From positions 1 to 64,000 of the forward strand of contig JABFGF010000013.1 of the NCBI GenBank assembly GCA_013112635.1: a stretch of 64,000 nucleotides of DNA, in the 5' to 3' direction. Each line of letters opens with the position of its first letter. Position 1 is the stretch's first letter. Position numbers and translations under genes: made by a program. Positions 43,544 to 52,923 of the stretch are shown piece by piece. The notes beneath the pieces are model-generated. The model searched no databases, was not told the DNA's origin, and worked only from the letters and a program-made list of their open reading frames with translations. The stretch comes from Calditrichota bacterium. GTDB lineage: Bacteria; Calditrichota; Calditrichia; Calditrichales; J004.

Positions 43544-45166
43544 CTAAAAAGTCGCAGTTTTAAATTTCTTCCTCAAATTGTTGCGCACATAAATGGCAAA
43601 CATATTTAACAGAACAACAATAATAATTAATAGTAAAGCCGTGCTATAAACCATTGGCTTGGCTGCTTCAACATTTGGAGATTGAAAGCCAACATCATAA
43701 ATATGAAAACCAAGGTGCATAAACTTCCGGTCCAAATGCAAAAACGGGAAACTCCAATCAAGTGCTAAAGATGGCGCAAGTTTTACAACACCGGTTATCA
43801 TCAACGGCGCGACTTCACCGGCGCCCCTGCTAATAGCCAAAATTAATCCTGTTAAAATACCGGGCATTGCATTTGGTAAAACGATATTGCGGATCATTTG
43901 CCATTTTGTGGCGCCCAAAGCCAATGCGCCTTCTTTGTTGGCCCGCGGAACTGCCAAAATTCCTTCTTCGGTGGCAACCACAACCACCGGCAAAGTTAAT
44001 AGAGCCAGTGTTAAAGAAGCCCACAAAATTCCACCCGTACCAAAAGTTGGTTCCGGCAAAGTATCGCTAAATAAAAGTTGATCGATTGAACCACCGACAA
44101 CATATACAAAAAAACCAAGCCCAAAAACCCCAAACACAATACTTGGAACGCCGGCCAGATTGTTTACCGAAAGGCGGATAAAGCGGACAATGGTTCCCTG
44201 ATTGGCGTATTCGTTTAAATAGATCGCCGCCATAACACCAATTGGTACCACGGCGATTGACATTAAAAGTACCATCAAAACCGTTCCGAAAATTGCAGGG
44301 AAAACACCACCTTCTGTATTGGACTCACGTGGATAATCCGCGACAAACTCCCACACTTTTGCAATATAATGGACTGATTTTCCAAACACGCCCATTTCAT
44401 TTGGCTGATATAAACGAACAATAGATGAAAACGCTATTTTTTGAGTCTGGCCGGATGCCTCCTGCACAGTTAAATAATTGGCCCGATCTTTTAGAACCAA
44501 TTCTTCAAGCTCTTTGTTAAAAGCCAATATTTGTGGTTCAATTTCCTGTTCAAGAAAAGAGATTTCATCATACAGTTTTTTTATCGTTGTACGCGATTCC
44601 TCTGTCTTTGCTTCCGATGATATTTCAATTAAGGCTATTTCCCTTTGCAGCTCAGAACTCGGAATCATTAAACTGGCTACATCATTGCGTATTTCCTCAA
44701 TTCTATGGCTGGTTTCAAGAGCCAATTTATGCGCATCTTCCACCTCATCAAAAAAGTCTATTGTGGTATTATCAAAATAACGCTCATTTATATGAACATC
44801 CTGTATTACGCCATAAAAATTTCCATATTCTTCACGCTCAAAAGTAACCGCATCATTTTTATATGTTGTATTGGTCACATCCTTTTTGTTGAGCCAGATA
44901 AAATCCAGTCCATAAATATCACGGTTACCAATTTTCAACTGCAACTGATCTGTTTCAGGATTACCCGTTTCATTTTCATCCCACAACTCACCCATATAGG
45001 ATTTTCCATCCTGCAAGTCGACCGAAACGATATCACCGGGCCAGAAAAAATTTAATCCTTTAAAAAGAATTACAAAGATAACCCAGGCTGTCATTGCAAG
45101 TGTTATAACCAGGGCCATCCCGGCAGAAAAAATATAATTGTTACCTTTTTGTTTATTAGACGCCAC
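43544..45166 (-). CDS. pstA: Phosphate ABC transporter permease PstA, long form
   Basis: A 540-aa permease; short PstA proteins are about 290 aa. An N-terminal helix (about 15-40) and a large extracytoplasmic part with a coiled-coil stretch (about 130-220) precede the permease core (about 285-540), which has the EAA-type loop GALALGATKWQMIRNIVLP. The long form is known in Pseudomonas-type Pst systems. It begins at a GTG whose G is the last base of the pstC TAG stop, so the two are coupled. Confidence 0.92.
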   Translation of the reverse strand: MASNKQKGNNYIFSAGMALVITLAMTAWVIFVILFKGLNFFWPGDIVSVDLQDGKSYMGELWDENETGNPETDQLQLKIGNRDIYGLDFIWLNKKDVTNTTYKNDAVTFEREEYGNFYGVIQDVHINERYFDNTTIDFFDEVEDAHKLALETSHRIEEIRNDVASLMIPSSELQREIALIEISSEAKTEESRTTIKKLYDEISFLEQEIEPQILAFNKELEELVLKDRANYLTVQEASGQTQKIAFSSIVRLYQPNEMGVFGKSVHYIAKVWEFVADYPRESNTEGGVFPAIFGTVLMVLLMSIAVVPIGVMAAIYLNEYANQGTIVRFIRLSVNNLAGVPSIVFGVFGLGFFVYVVGGSIDQLLFSDTLPEPTFGTGGILWASLTLALLTLPVVVVATEEGILAVPRANKEGALALGATKWQMIRNIVLPNAMPGILTGLILAISRGAGEVAPLMITGVVKLAPSLALDWSFPFLHLDRKFMHLGFHIYDVGFQSPNVEAAKPMVYSTALLLIIIVVLLNMFAIYVRNNLRKKFKTATF

Positions 45167-47379
45167 TAAAACCTCGCATATTTCTTACGCAATTTATCTC
45201 CGATTAAGGATGAAAGCGTATTAAGCACAAAAGTAAAAATAAAAAGTAATAATCCTGTAAAAAACAAAACACGATACAGAGTCCCGCCAACCGGAGCTTC
45301 AGGAATTTCGACAGCAATGCATGCACTCATCGCCCGGAATCCGTTAAACGGATTTAAATCTAAAATTGGCGTGTTGCCTGTTGCCATCAATACAATCATT
45401 GTTTCACCAACTGCGCGGCCCAAACCAAGCATAATCGCAGCAAATATCCCTCCGGATGCTGCCGGTAAAACAACCCTGCGTACAGTTTGCCAGGGCGATG
45501 CACCCAAAGCCAATGATGCCGATGTGAGCGATTCAGGAACGTTGGACAAGGCATCTTCAGAAACAGTAAAAATGATTGGTATTACGGCGAAACCAAGTGC
45601 AAATCCTACAACGATGCTGTTGCGTGTTTCATAGGTAACATTTAATACCTGGTAAACCCATTGCTGAAAATTGCCATCAAATAAGAGATTTTCAAATCCC
45701 TGGCTAAATGTCATGGCAAAGAGATAAGTGATGATTCCAATGGGGATCGTAAATAAAATTTCGACTCCAGCGGGCATTTTAGATCTTATCCCGTCTGGGA
45801 TACGCTGAATAAAAAACATCGTGACCAGGAAAAAAAGCGGCAACAAAATGACAAATAAAATGATAACCATTAAATATTTTTCAAAAAATGGAGAAAAGTA
45901 TAATCCTGCCAGAAAACCGATCACAACGCTGGGTAGTGCCGCCATTATTTCTACAACCGGTTTAATTTGCCGGGCCAGGTTTCTTGGAGCAAAACGCGAA
46001 ACATAAATCGCAGCCAACAAAGCCAGCGGTATTGAAAAGATCATGGCAAACAAGGTGCCTTTTAGCGTTCCAAAAATTAAGGGGATTAAACTGAGCTTAG
46101 GCTCAAACTCATCGCTGCCACCCGTAGACTGCCAGACAAACTGAGCATCGGAATATCCTTCATACCAAACCGGGCTGAACAGTGTTTCCAAATTGGTTTC
46201 AGGATGTTGGTTTTCCAGCTTAAATAATCCAAACTGATTTTGAGAATCCAAAACAAAAATAGCATTTGATTTCGGTGAAAATGTTCCGGTTTTTATTGGA
46301 AATTCAGCCGCCTTAAACTCAACCTCTGTTTGCCCTGTTGTGGAATAGTGAAGCTTGGCATTGCCTTTTTTGTCTACTGTAAGAAAATTCCTGTTACGCG
46401 CAGAAACCCATATTTGTGTAACACTTGCCGCGTGAGATTCAAAATCATGAACTTTTCTAAATTTAAATAGGTTTGCCGGTGTACGGATTGGAAACCAGGT
46501 TGAAACAGATCCATTTTCTCCTGCAAGAACAATAGCCTGGTCGCCAAGCAGATACTTTACATCCGTCACAATTGCATCTGTTAGAAACCTGTCTTTAACG
46601 ATCGGTTCCTCAAGATCCGATAAATCGAACCAAAACACATTTTTGCTTGAAGTGGAGATTACAAGGTTTTCTGCATTCTGGCTCAAAGACAAAGCAGTTA
46701 CTTCTTCTTTATTTATATCGTCGCTTAGGTTATAGAAATATTCTTCTTCCATATCTGCATCATAAACACGCAAATGAAGTGCATTTGTATGATCAACCCA
46801 GACCCATAACCTGCTGCCATCTTCATTTTCAGTGAAGCCAGTTTTTTCAATATGGTTTGGAACCGTATCGTGAACTGCTGATACTTGTAGCTCTTCTTGA
46901 ATTTCAAGCGATGGAATGATCGAACGACCACTGTCCGTATAGACTGCCCTCATTTCAATATTGGCAGTAATTATTCGTCCGGAGTCACTTCCAACAGAAA
47001 ACAATTCTTTGAGGCCACTTCCTTTTGCAGATGACAAAAGCTTTTCATTTTCAAATAACGGTAAGCTGGATGTTTTAATATTCTGCTTGCTTTCAATGTT
47101 GTAAAATCGAACAATCCCGTTTTCATCGATTTCATAAAAAACTTCAAGATATGGATCAATTCCTGTAAGTAAAATATTCTGGTTATTTTCTACAGATGGA
47201 ATTGAAAGCCATTTTTCAATTGTGGCACCAAAACTTAACGGAAGGCTTTGATAAATTAGGAAAAGTAAAATTGCTATTATGTTAACAATAATGGCATATC
47301 CGCCAAATGTAATAATCCATCTTGCATTACGGTCAGCGTTTTCTACTTTTTTCCTAAAGGCGGATTTTTTTAAACTCAA
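45166..47379 (-). CDS. pstC: Phosphate ABC transporter permease PstC, long form
   Basis: A 737-aa permease; short PstC is about 310 aa. After a helix (about 20-45) comes a long extracytoplasmic domain (about 50-440) of repeated short beta blades (IITANIEMRAVYTD, VISTSSKNVFWFDL, IVLAGENGSVSTWF), WD40-like. The permease core (about 445-737) includes the EAA loop LALGASPWQTVRRVVLP and GRAVGETMIVLMATGNTP. The propeller-like insert may contact PstS or envelope partners. Paired with the long PstA by a 1-base overlap. Confidence 0.92.
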   Translation of the reverse strand: MSLKKSAFRKKVENADRNARWIITFGGYAIIVNIIAILLFLIYQSLPLSFGATIEKWLSIPSVENNQNILLTGIDPYLEVFYEIDENGIVRFYNIESKQNIKTSSLPLFENEKLLSSAKGSGLKELFSVGSDSGRIITANIEMRAVYTDSGRSIIPSLEIQEELQVSAVHDTVPNHIEKTGFTENEDGSRLWVWVDHTNALHLRVYDADMEEEYFYNLSDDINKEEVTALSLSQNAENLVISTSSKNVFWFDLSDLEEPIVKDRFLTDAIVTDVKYLLGDQAIVLAGENGSVSTWFPIRTPANLFKFRKVHDFESHAASVTQIWVSARNRNFLTVDKKGNAKLHYSTTGQTEVEFKAAEFPIKTGTFSPKSNAIFVLDSQNQFGLFKLENQHPETNLETLFSPVWYEGYSDAQFVWQSTGGSDEFEPKLSLIPLIFGTLKGTLFAMIFSIPLALLAAIYVSRFAPRNLARQIKPVVEIMAALPSVVIGFLAGLYFSPFFEKYLMVIILFVILLPLFFLVTMFFIQRIPDGIRSKMPAGVEILFTIPIGIITYLFAMTFSQGFENLLFDGNFQQWVYQVLNVTYETRNSIVVGFALGFAVIPIIFTVSEDALSNVPESLTSASLALGASPWQTVRRVVLPAASGGIFAAIMLGLGRAVGETMIVLMATGNTPILDLNPFNGFRAMSACIAVEIPEAPVGGTLYRVLFFTGLLLFIFTFVLNTLSSLIGDKLRKKYARF

Positions 47380-47431
47380 GTTTATGTTTCTCTTTTCTAA
47401 AATGTATTTTATATCAAAACTATTCTTAAAT

Positions 47432-47480
47432 GGGATGCTTCATTCCTCAGCCATTCTGATTATGGTGAACGAAGAATCCC
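47432..47480. repeat. Palindromic repeat between pstS and pstC
   Basis: GGGATGCTTCATTC at one end pairs with GAACGAAGAATCCC at the other (two mismatches in 14). It lies in the 120-base gap after pstS and before pstC. A hairpin here could shield the pstS message from 3' decay, matching the need for excess binding protein, as REP elements do in other operons. Confidence 0.6.
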
Positions 47481-47499
47481 AATGTTTGCAATAGTAGCG

Positions 47500-48468
47500 T
47501 TATTTCAATTTTGCTAATTCTTCTTGAACAACTTCATAAGTCAATGGCAGATAGCCATCTTTTACAACAATTTCCTGTCCCTCATAACTCAGGATATATT
47601 TAATAAACTCTTTTACAAGTGGATCCATTGGTTTTACAGGATCTTTAACGATGTAGAGATTTAAGAAACGCGCCAACGGGTATTTCTTGCTTACCACATT
47701 TGCATAACCACCATCAAAACAATCTGCGCCCTCTTTTTTAGCCAGAGCAACAGTTTTAACACCCGAGGTTTTGTAACCAATTCCACTATAACCGATGGCA
47801 AACTTATCTTCAGTAATTCCCTGCACAACCGAAGCTGAACCAGGTTGTTCTTTTACAGAATCTTTATAATCACCTTTTTTAAGCACTTTCTTTTTAAAGA
47901 AACCATATGTTCCGCTTGCAGAATTACGTCCAAAACTACGGATAGGCTGCTTTGCCCATTCTCCGGTTAAACCAAGATCGGCCCAGGTTTTAACATCCTT
48001 GGCAAATCCACGCTTACGTGTTTTAGAAAAGACCGCATCTGCCTGCTCTAAGCTTAGGCATTCTATAGGGTTGTCTTTGTTTACAAAAATTGCCAGTGCA
48101 TCTAATGATGTCCTGATTTGAGTTGGCTTAAATCCATATTTTTTATCAAAAGCATCTTTTTCTTTGGATTTCATTTCGCGTGACATTGGACCAAACTGGG
48201 CCGTTGCCTCAATTAGTGCCGGTGGTGCGGTGGAAGAACCCTTACCTTCGATTTGTACATTTACCAGCGGATAATATTTCCGAAAACCTTCCAGCCAAAG
48301 GGCCATCAGATTATTCATTGTATCAGAACCAATACTGTTTGCGTTCCCTGAAATTCCGGATACCTTTTTATACTTTTCAATTTTTGAATCGACTTTTACA
48401 TTTTGGGCAATGCTGATTTGTGTTAATGCCATTACAAAAATCAAAGCACTTAAAATTATTTTCTTCAT
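47500..48468 (-). CDS. pstS: Phosphate-binding protein PstS
   Basis: A 322-aa exported protein with signal peptide (LSALIFVMALTQISIAQ). The PBP-like fold shows the phosphate-binding blocks SIGSDTMNNLM, EGKGSSTAPPAL and RNSASGTYGFFKKKVL, the PstS signature. It captures phosphate in the periplasm for PstCAB. AAAGGAG precedes the ATG. A Pho-box-like direct repeat lies about 46-63 bases upstream (48514-48531). Confidence 0.95.
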   Translation of the reverse strand: MKKIILSALIFVMALTQISIAQNVKVDSKIEKYKKVSGISGNANSIGSDTMNNLMALWLEGFRKYYPLVNVQIEGKGSSTAPPALIEATAQFGPMSREMKSKEKDAFDKKYGFKPTQIRTSLDALAIFVNKDNPIECLSLEQADAVFSKTRKRGFAKDVKTWADLGLTGEWAKQPIRSFGRNSASGTYGFFKKKVLKKGDYKDSVKEQPGSASVVQGITEDKFAIGYSGIGYKTSGVKTVALAKKEGADCFDGGYANVVSKKYPLARFLNLYIVKDPVKPMDPLVKEFIKYILSYEGQEIVVKDGYLPLTYEVVQEELAKLK

Positions 48469-48513
48469 TCTAAAAAACTCCTTTGTTAAATCATTATTAA
48501 ATTAAAAACTCTA

Positions 48514-48531
48514 TGTTACAGACCTGTTACA
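48514..48531 (-). promoter_or_regulatory. Pho-box-like repeat before pstS
   Basis: Two perfect TGTAACA words on the minus strand, 11 bp apart (48525-48531 and 48514-48520). PhoB of other bacteria binds 11-bp direct repeats of a CTGTCAT-like word placed where a -35 would be. An A/T-rich -10 candidate follows about 10 bases on. Confidence 0.75.
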
Positions 48532-48545
48532 ATCTTGAACTTTTC

Positions 48546-49574
48546 TTATTTAAAAGACCAAACGAAAGTCAGGTTGCCTACAATATCCGGATTGTCATTT
48601 ACACCGCTGTTTGTGTAATAAAAAATATTAGGGATTACCGATATACCTTTTGCAGGACGATAATCCAAAGCGGCTATAACCAACCCTGTTTCAGTGTCAT
48701 TTGCATCTGTATTGGGATCGTACATATCGTATCTTAAAACTACAGTTGCATTATTAGTAACATTGTAGCGGCCAAATACTGAGAGCGCGCTTAAATTTAA
48801 ATCATTACCAAGGCTGTCCATTGCACCGCCTTGTGTCATCATATAGTATTCCGCACCCACAGCTAAATCATCATTTTGGTAACCTGCAAAACCTTTGTAT
48901 GTCAAATTGCTGTGTTCAGAATTTTTGGCTTCATGATCCACATATCCTTCTAAAACAAAGCCATCTACATTTGTTGAAACAGACAGATAGGCTTTTTTAT
49001 ATTTGTCATTTTCCGGGTGAGAATAATGTGCCCCATTGGCCAACATGGCATGGTAAGCAACCTTTTTATCCATCACCGAACCTTTTAATGCCAAGCCCAC
49101 ATCGGCAGAACTTGCACTGGCTGATGTTCCGGTTACACCCTTAAAATTATCCATAACTGTTTTGCTCAGCCCTCTGTAACCCCATACTTTTTCTGCAACG
49201 CCCCAGGTTGGTGTACCGGAAATACCAACATATAAAGCTGATGATGGAAGCAGATCTTTCCATTTTAAATAAAGGTGCTTTACAAATGGCCTAAGCTTGT
49301 CATCCGCTTTGCGGTCAGCATCTGTACGAAAACGAACAGAAAAATCATCGTTGATCGTTTTATTGATTGTTAAATATGCCCTGCGGAACATAAACCCATT
49401 ATCCTGGCCATTTGCTCTTGGGCCATCCTTAGAAATATCATGCGTGTAATCGAAATAGCTTTTTCCACTAATTTTAAAACCTTCCAGATCACCTGCATTT
49501 AAACCAGCTGCAAAAAAAAGTACAATGAGACTAATAAATCTAACTGTATTCTTCTGAATCATTGAATCCTCCAA
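48546..49574 (-). CDS. Pho-regulated outer-membrane porin
   Basis: A 342-aa protein with signal peptide (FISLIVLFFAAGLNAG) and alternating aromatic strands through to the last residues, VGNLTFVWSFK, ending in an aromatic plus Lys. Charged loop phrases (DADRKADDKLRPFV) and length fit the 16-strand OprP/OprO-like or phosphate porin type. It lies directly before pstS and has its own Pho box, so phosphate or polyphosphate passage is likely; selectivity is inference. Confidence 0.85.
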   Translation of the reverse strand: MEDSMIQKNTVRFISLIVLFFAAGLNAGDLEGFKISGKSYFDYTHDISKDGPRANGQDNGFMFRRAYLTINKTINDDFSVRFRTDADRKADDKLRPFVKHLYLKWKDLLPSSALYVGISGTPTWGVAEKVWGYRGLSKTVMDNFKGVTGTSASASSADVGLALKGSVMDKKVAYHAMLANGAHYSHPENDKYKKAYLSVSTNVDGFVLEGYVDHEAKNSEHSNLTYKGFAGYQNDDLAVGAEYYMMTQGGAMDSLGNDLNLSALSVFGRYNVTNNATVVLRYDMYDPNTDANDTETGLVIAALDYRPAKGISVIPNIFYYTNSGVNDNPDIVGNLTFVWSFK

Positions 49575-49645
49575 ATTATAATCGTTTAATAAAATTATAG
49601 TTAATTGTTTAATTTCTATTGTTGGAATGGATTATAAAATTGCCA

Positions 49646-49674
49646 TGTTACAATTATGTTACAGACAGGTTTCA
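49646..49674 (-). promoter_or_regulatory. Triple Pho-box-like repeat before the porin gene
   Basis: On the minus strand TGTAACA occurs at 49657-49663 and 49646-49652, with a third imperfect copy TGAAACC (49668-49674), all at an 11-bp period. Three half-sites suggest a strong or cooperative PhoB site for the porin. Confidence 0.75.
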
Positions 49675-49748
49675 GGTTAATTGTTTTAAATTGCAGGTAG
49701 GATTACAGTAAGTAGTTTGGATCTAAAAGAGGAGTTTTTAAATAATTA

Positions 49749-51521
49749 CTAAGCTAAGTCAAACCAAATAGAAAATGAACTGCCTTTATCTGGTTCGCTG
49801 GAAAGTTTAACTTCAGCTTTTTGAAGTTCAGCAAGATGTTTAACAATGGAAAGCCCCAAACCCGTTCCGCCAATTGCCCTGGAGCGGCCTCTGTCAACAC
49901 GGTAAAATCGTTCAAATATGCGAGACTGATCTTTTAACGGAATACCAATTCCTGAATCTGTTATTGTAAAGACAGCCTTCTTTTTCTGCAGATGCGATTC
50001 AATCTTTATCACACCGCCATTCTGTGTATATTTTATGGCGTTATCTACAAGGTTTATTATTATGGAACGGAACATTTCGCCGTCACCAATAATTTCAAAA
50101 TCTTGCTTTTTAAAAGAAGTTTTTAAATCAATGTTTTTTGAGTCAGCGATTTCCATTATTTCGTTTAGGATTTCTTTTATTATCGGAATTGGCTTGAATT
50201 CAGAAAACTCGAGCTTTTGGAGTTTTTCTATTCGGGCAAGTTCAAGCAGATCGGAAACCAGGTTTTCTAATTGATTGGATTGTTTGACAATTTTTTTAAC
50301 ATATTTTTTACTGACTTTTTTATCTTCCAAACCCCAATCCAAAAGAGTTTCACCATAACCCCTGATTACAGCAAGCGGTGTTTTAAACTCGTGTGAAACA
50401 TTGGCCACAAATTCCTTACGAATTTTTTCCAACATTTTATAGTGTGTAATGTCCCTTAGTACAATTACTGCACCAAGTCCGTCTTCAATTTTTAAAGAGG
50501 TAATAATAATATCCAAAGTGCGGTTTTCGAAAAACACATCATCTTTTAGGAAAATTGGTTTAGTAAAAAAATTGGTCAATAAAGAATTCAGGTGCTGGTT
50601 TCGGATCACCTGAAAAAAAGATTTGCCCATTATGTCACTTTCAGAACAATCCAAAAGCGATACAGCTTGTTTATTAAAAAAGATTACTTCTTTGTTTGGG
50701 TTAATGGCGACAATGCCATCCTGTACAGAAGATAAAACGGTATTTAAATTATTTTTATCTCTCTCCAGCTTGGACAAATTATCAGACAGTTTTGCCGCCA
50801 TATCATTCAAGGTTTGGCCTAAAACACTTAATTCATCTCTTTGACTAAACTCAGTGCGGGTATCAAAATCGCCATGGGAAATCTTGTCTGCTTTTCCGAT
50901 AATCTTATAAAGCTTGCGATTTATATTCGACGAAAAAATTATTACAATAAATGAGGAAATAAGCAGTACAAGCAGTCCTGCAATAAAAAAATAATTACGG
51001 GTGATACTTAACAAACTATCAACATCATCTGTATTTATCGCTAAACGTAAAAAACCAATTTGAACATTTTTGGTAGAAAGGGCTTTTGCCATATATAACA
51101 AGTTCTGCCCTAATGTAGAGCTCTCTCTAATATTAGACCCAAATTCAATTTCAAGAGATTGTTGAATTTCAACTCGAAGTAAGTGATTATCTAAATTTGA
51201 TAATTGATTTGTCGGAACTTCTGAATCAGCTACAACTACCCCACTCGCATCGATTATTGTAACCCGGCATTTGAACAGTTTGGCCCATTTATTTGCTGAC
51301 TTTTTAAGATAGACCTGGTCATTTTGAAGTACCTTATTCAAATCAATGGACTGCTCTGCCAGTTTGATATAGTTTTGTAAATCTGAGTTAAAGCGACCAT
51401 ATAAAAAAGAGTAAAAATGCTGATACAAAAAATATCCAACAATGGAAGAACTAAATAAAATAGAGATTATCAGAATGGCGAGTAAGCGTGAGCTAAGTTT
51501 ATTTTTAAAAGGTATTTTCAT
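49749..51521 (-). CDS. phoR: Phosphate regulon sensor kinase PhoR
   Basis: A 590-aa kinase. It has two helices (about 13-33 and 178-200) around an extracytoplasmic domain, then HAMP (about 200-250), PAS (about 260-360), HisKA with FVANVSHEFKTPLAVIRG (His near 378) and HATPase_c (KAVFTITDSGIGIP, GTGLGLSIVKHL). It senses phosphate status through PstSCAB-PhoU and phosphorylates PhoB. It lies 21 bases downstream of phoB. The large periplasmic part is longer than in E. coli PhoR, as in Firmicutes-type PhoR. Confidence 0.92.
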   Translation of the reverse strand: MKIPFKNKLSSRLLAILIISILFSSSIVGYFLYQHFYSFLYGRFNSDLQNYIKLAEQSIDLNKVLQNDQVYLKKSANKWAKLFKCRVTIIDASGVVVADSEVPTNQLSNLDNHLLRVEIQQSLEIEFGSNIRESSTLGQNLLYMAKALSTKNVQIGFLRLAINTDDVDSLLSITRNYFFIAGLLVLLISSFIVIIFSSNINRKLYKIIGKADKISHGDFDTRTEFSQRDELSVLGQTLNDMAAKLSDNLSKLERDKNNLNTVLSSVQDGIVAINPNKEVIFFNKQAVSLLDCSESDIMGKSFFQVIRNQHLNSLLTNFFTKPIFLKDDVFFENRTLDIIITSLKIEDGLGAVIVLRDITHYKMLEKIRKEFVANVSHEFKTPLAVIRGYGETLLDWGLEDKKVSKKYVKKIVKQSNQLENLVSDLLELARIEKLQKLEFSEFKPIPIIKEILNEIMEIADSKNIDLKTSFKKQDFEIIGDGEMFRSIIINLVDNAIKYTQNGGVIKIESHLQKKKAVFTITDSGIGIPLKDQSRIFERFYRVDRGRSRAIGGTGLGLSIVKHLAELQKAEVKLSSEPDKGSSFSIWFDLA

Positions 51522-51542
51522 TTCAGAGTGTGGCTAAAAAAG

Positions 51543-52226
51543 TTATTCAATATTCCAACGATAACCAACGCCTTTTACCGTCAGGATCAGATTATTTTTT
51601 TTATCGATTTTTTCACGCAGCCTTGTAATATGCACATCAACTGTTCGCGGATCACCATAATAATCATCACCCCAAATAGTATCTAAAAGCATTTGCCGCG
51701 ATAACGCTTTACCTTCAGACTTTATAAGTAGTTTTAATAATTTGAATTGGATTGGAGTTAAATCTACCTGCTTTGATTTTCTAAAAACCTGGTGTGTGGC
51801 AAAGTTTATTTTAAGATCATTTTGTTTGAAGACATTAAACTCAGTTTTCTTAGTTCGTTTTAAAAGAACTTTTACACGTGCCAATAATTCTCTTGGGCTA
51901 AACGGTTTTGTTACATAATCATCTGCCCCGGCTTCAAAACCAATTATTTTATCTATTTCTTCGCCCCGGGCTGTTAGCATTATTATTGGTATTTCTGAGG
52001 TTGAATCATTACTACGAATATATTTACAGACCTCAAAGCCACTCATTCCGGGAAGATTTAAATCAAGAATAATAAGATCTGGAAGCAATTTGATTATCGC
52101 ATCCAAGGCTTCTGCACCATCTATATGTGCAGTTGTTTTATACCCTTCACGATTCAGATTGTCGCGCAAGATTTCTGTAATATCGCTGTCATCTTCAACA
52201 ATAAACAGATGGAAGTTTTTATTCAT
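51543..52226 (-). CDS. phoB: Phosphate regulon response regulator PhoB
   Basis: A 227-aa OmpR-type regulator. The receiver has EDD at 11-13, acceptor Asp in LIILDLNLPG and Lys in YVTKPFS; the winged helix ends in GDPRTVDVHITRLREKI and KGVGYRW. It would bind the 11-bp repeats before pstS and the porin gene. Divided from the orphan receiver gene upstream by 88 bases that hold a degenerate 11-bp repeat (see next). Confidence 0.93.
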   Translation of the reverse strand: MNKNFHLFIVEDDSDITEILRDNLNREGYKTTAHIDGAEALDAIIKLLPDLIILDLNLPGMSGFEVCKYIRSNDSTSEIPIIMLTARGEEIDKIIGFEAGADDYVTKPFSPRELLARVKVLLKRTKKTEFNVFKQNDLKINFATHQVFRKSKQVDLTPIQFKLLKLLIKSEGKALSRQMLLDTIWGDDYYGDPRTVDVHITRLREKIDKKNNLILTVKGVGYRWNIE

Positions 52227-52238
52227 TTAATTCTTTAT

Positions 52239-52259
52239 TTGTAATCTGTTTGCAATCTA
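52239..52259 (-). promoter_or_regulatory. Possible degenerate Pho box before phoB
   Basis: Plus-strand words TTGTAATCT (52239-52247) and TTGCAATCT (52250-52258) differ by one base and are 11 bp apart, the Pho-box period, but the core differs from the TGTTACA words elsewhere. Could be PhoB autoregulation; weak. Confidence 0.35.
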
Positions 52260-52314
52260 AGAAAAAAATTTGATAAGCTACAACGTAAAAGTAATTATCA
52301 AAAAGCGATTCGAA

Positions 52315-52746
52315 TTAATTTGATGCAGATATATTTTGTGAGGTTTGATGCAGACATTCATTAATAGTTGAAGTGAGGCTTAGCAGGTCGATTGGTTTTG
52401 AAAGAATATGACTAACATTTAGTTCTTTGCCCCTAATAAACTCAACCTGGTTTCCCCATCCGGAGATAATTATTATCGGGACATTGTTGTTTTTTTTACG
52501 AATAGATTCGATAACTTCCCAGCCACTCATTCCCGGTAAGCCAATATCTGTAATCAGCATACTAAATTTATCCTGCTGCCATTTTTCCAATCCTTTTTCA
52601 CCATCTTCGACAAGGATTAGTTCAAAACCGGAATGACGCAAAGCATCAGCATAAAGCTCACGGATCAGCTCTTCATCCTCAATGAGTAGAATTTTCGCTT
52701 TTAAAGAATTGTTGCTGGCATTACAATCAGATAATGAGTTTTGCAT
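52315..52746 (-). CDS. Stand-alone receiver-domain protein
   Basis: A 143-aa single CheY-like receiver with IEDEEL at the acid pocket, acceptor Asp in MLITDIGLPGMSG and Lys in ILSKPIDLL. No output domain. It precedes phoB on the same strand (88-base gap) and could be a phosphate sink or relay for PhoR or another kinase; no partner is visible. Confidence 0.85.
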   Translation of the reverse strand: MQNSLSDCNASNNSLKAKILLIEDEELIRELYADALRHSGFELILVEDGEKGLEKWQQDKFSMLITDIGLPGMSGWEVIESIRKKNNNVPIIIISGWGNQVEFIRGKELNVSHILSKPIDLLSLTSTINECLHQTSQNISASN

Positions 52747-52923
52747 ATCTTAAGTGTCAGTTAAACAACTATTTATGAAGTAATATTTAATTTAAGGGAG
52801 GAGATTATATATTCGTTCAATCCCTAACAGGCGTTCAAGATAAGTACTGAATCATCTGTTTTCAATTATTGTTTGAATTTTTTTTAAATAATTTTCATAA
52901 AAAATATTATTTCAATAACCGGT

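Noticed and set aside
43544-47379. PstC and PstA as novel fusions
   Set aside because: Long forms with extra extracytoplasmic parts are already known in other phosphate systems, so only the detail is of interest.
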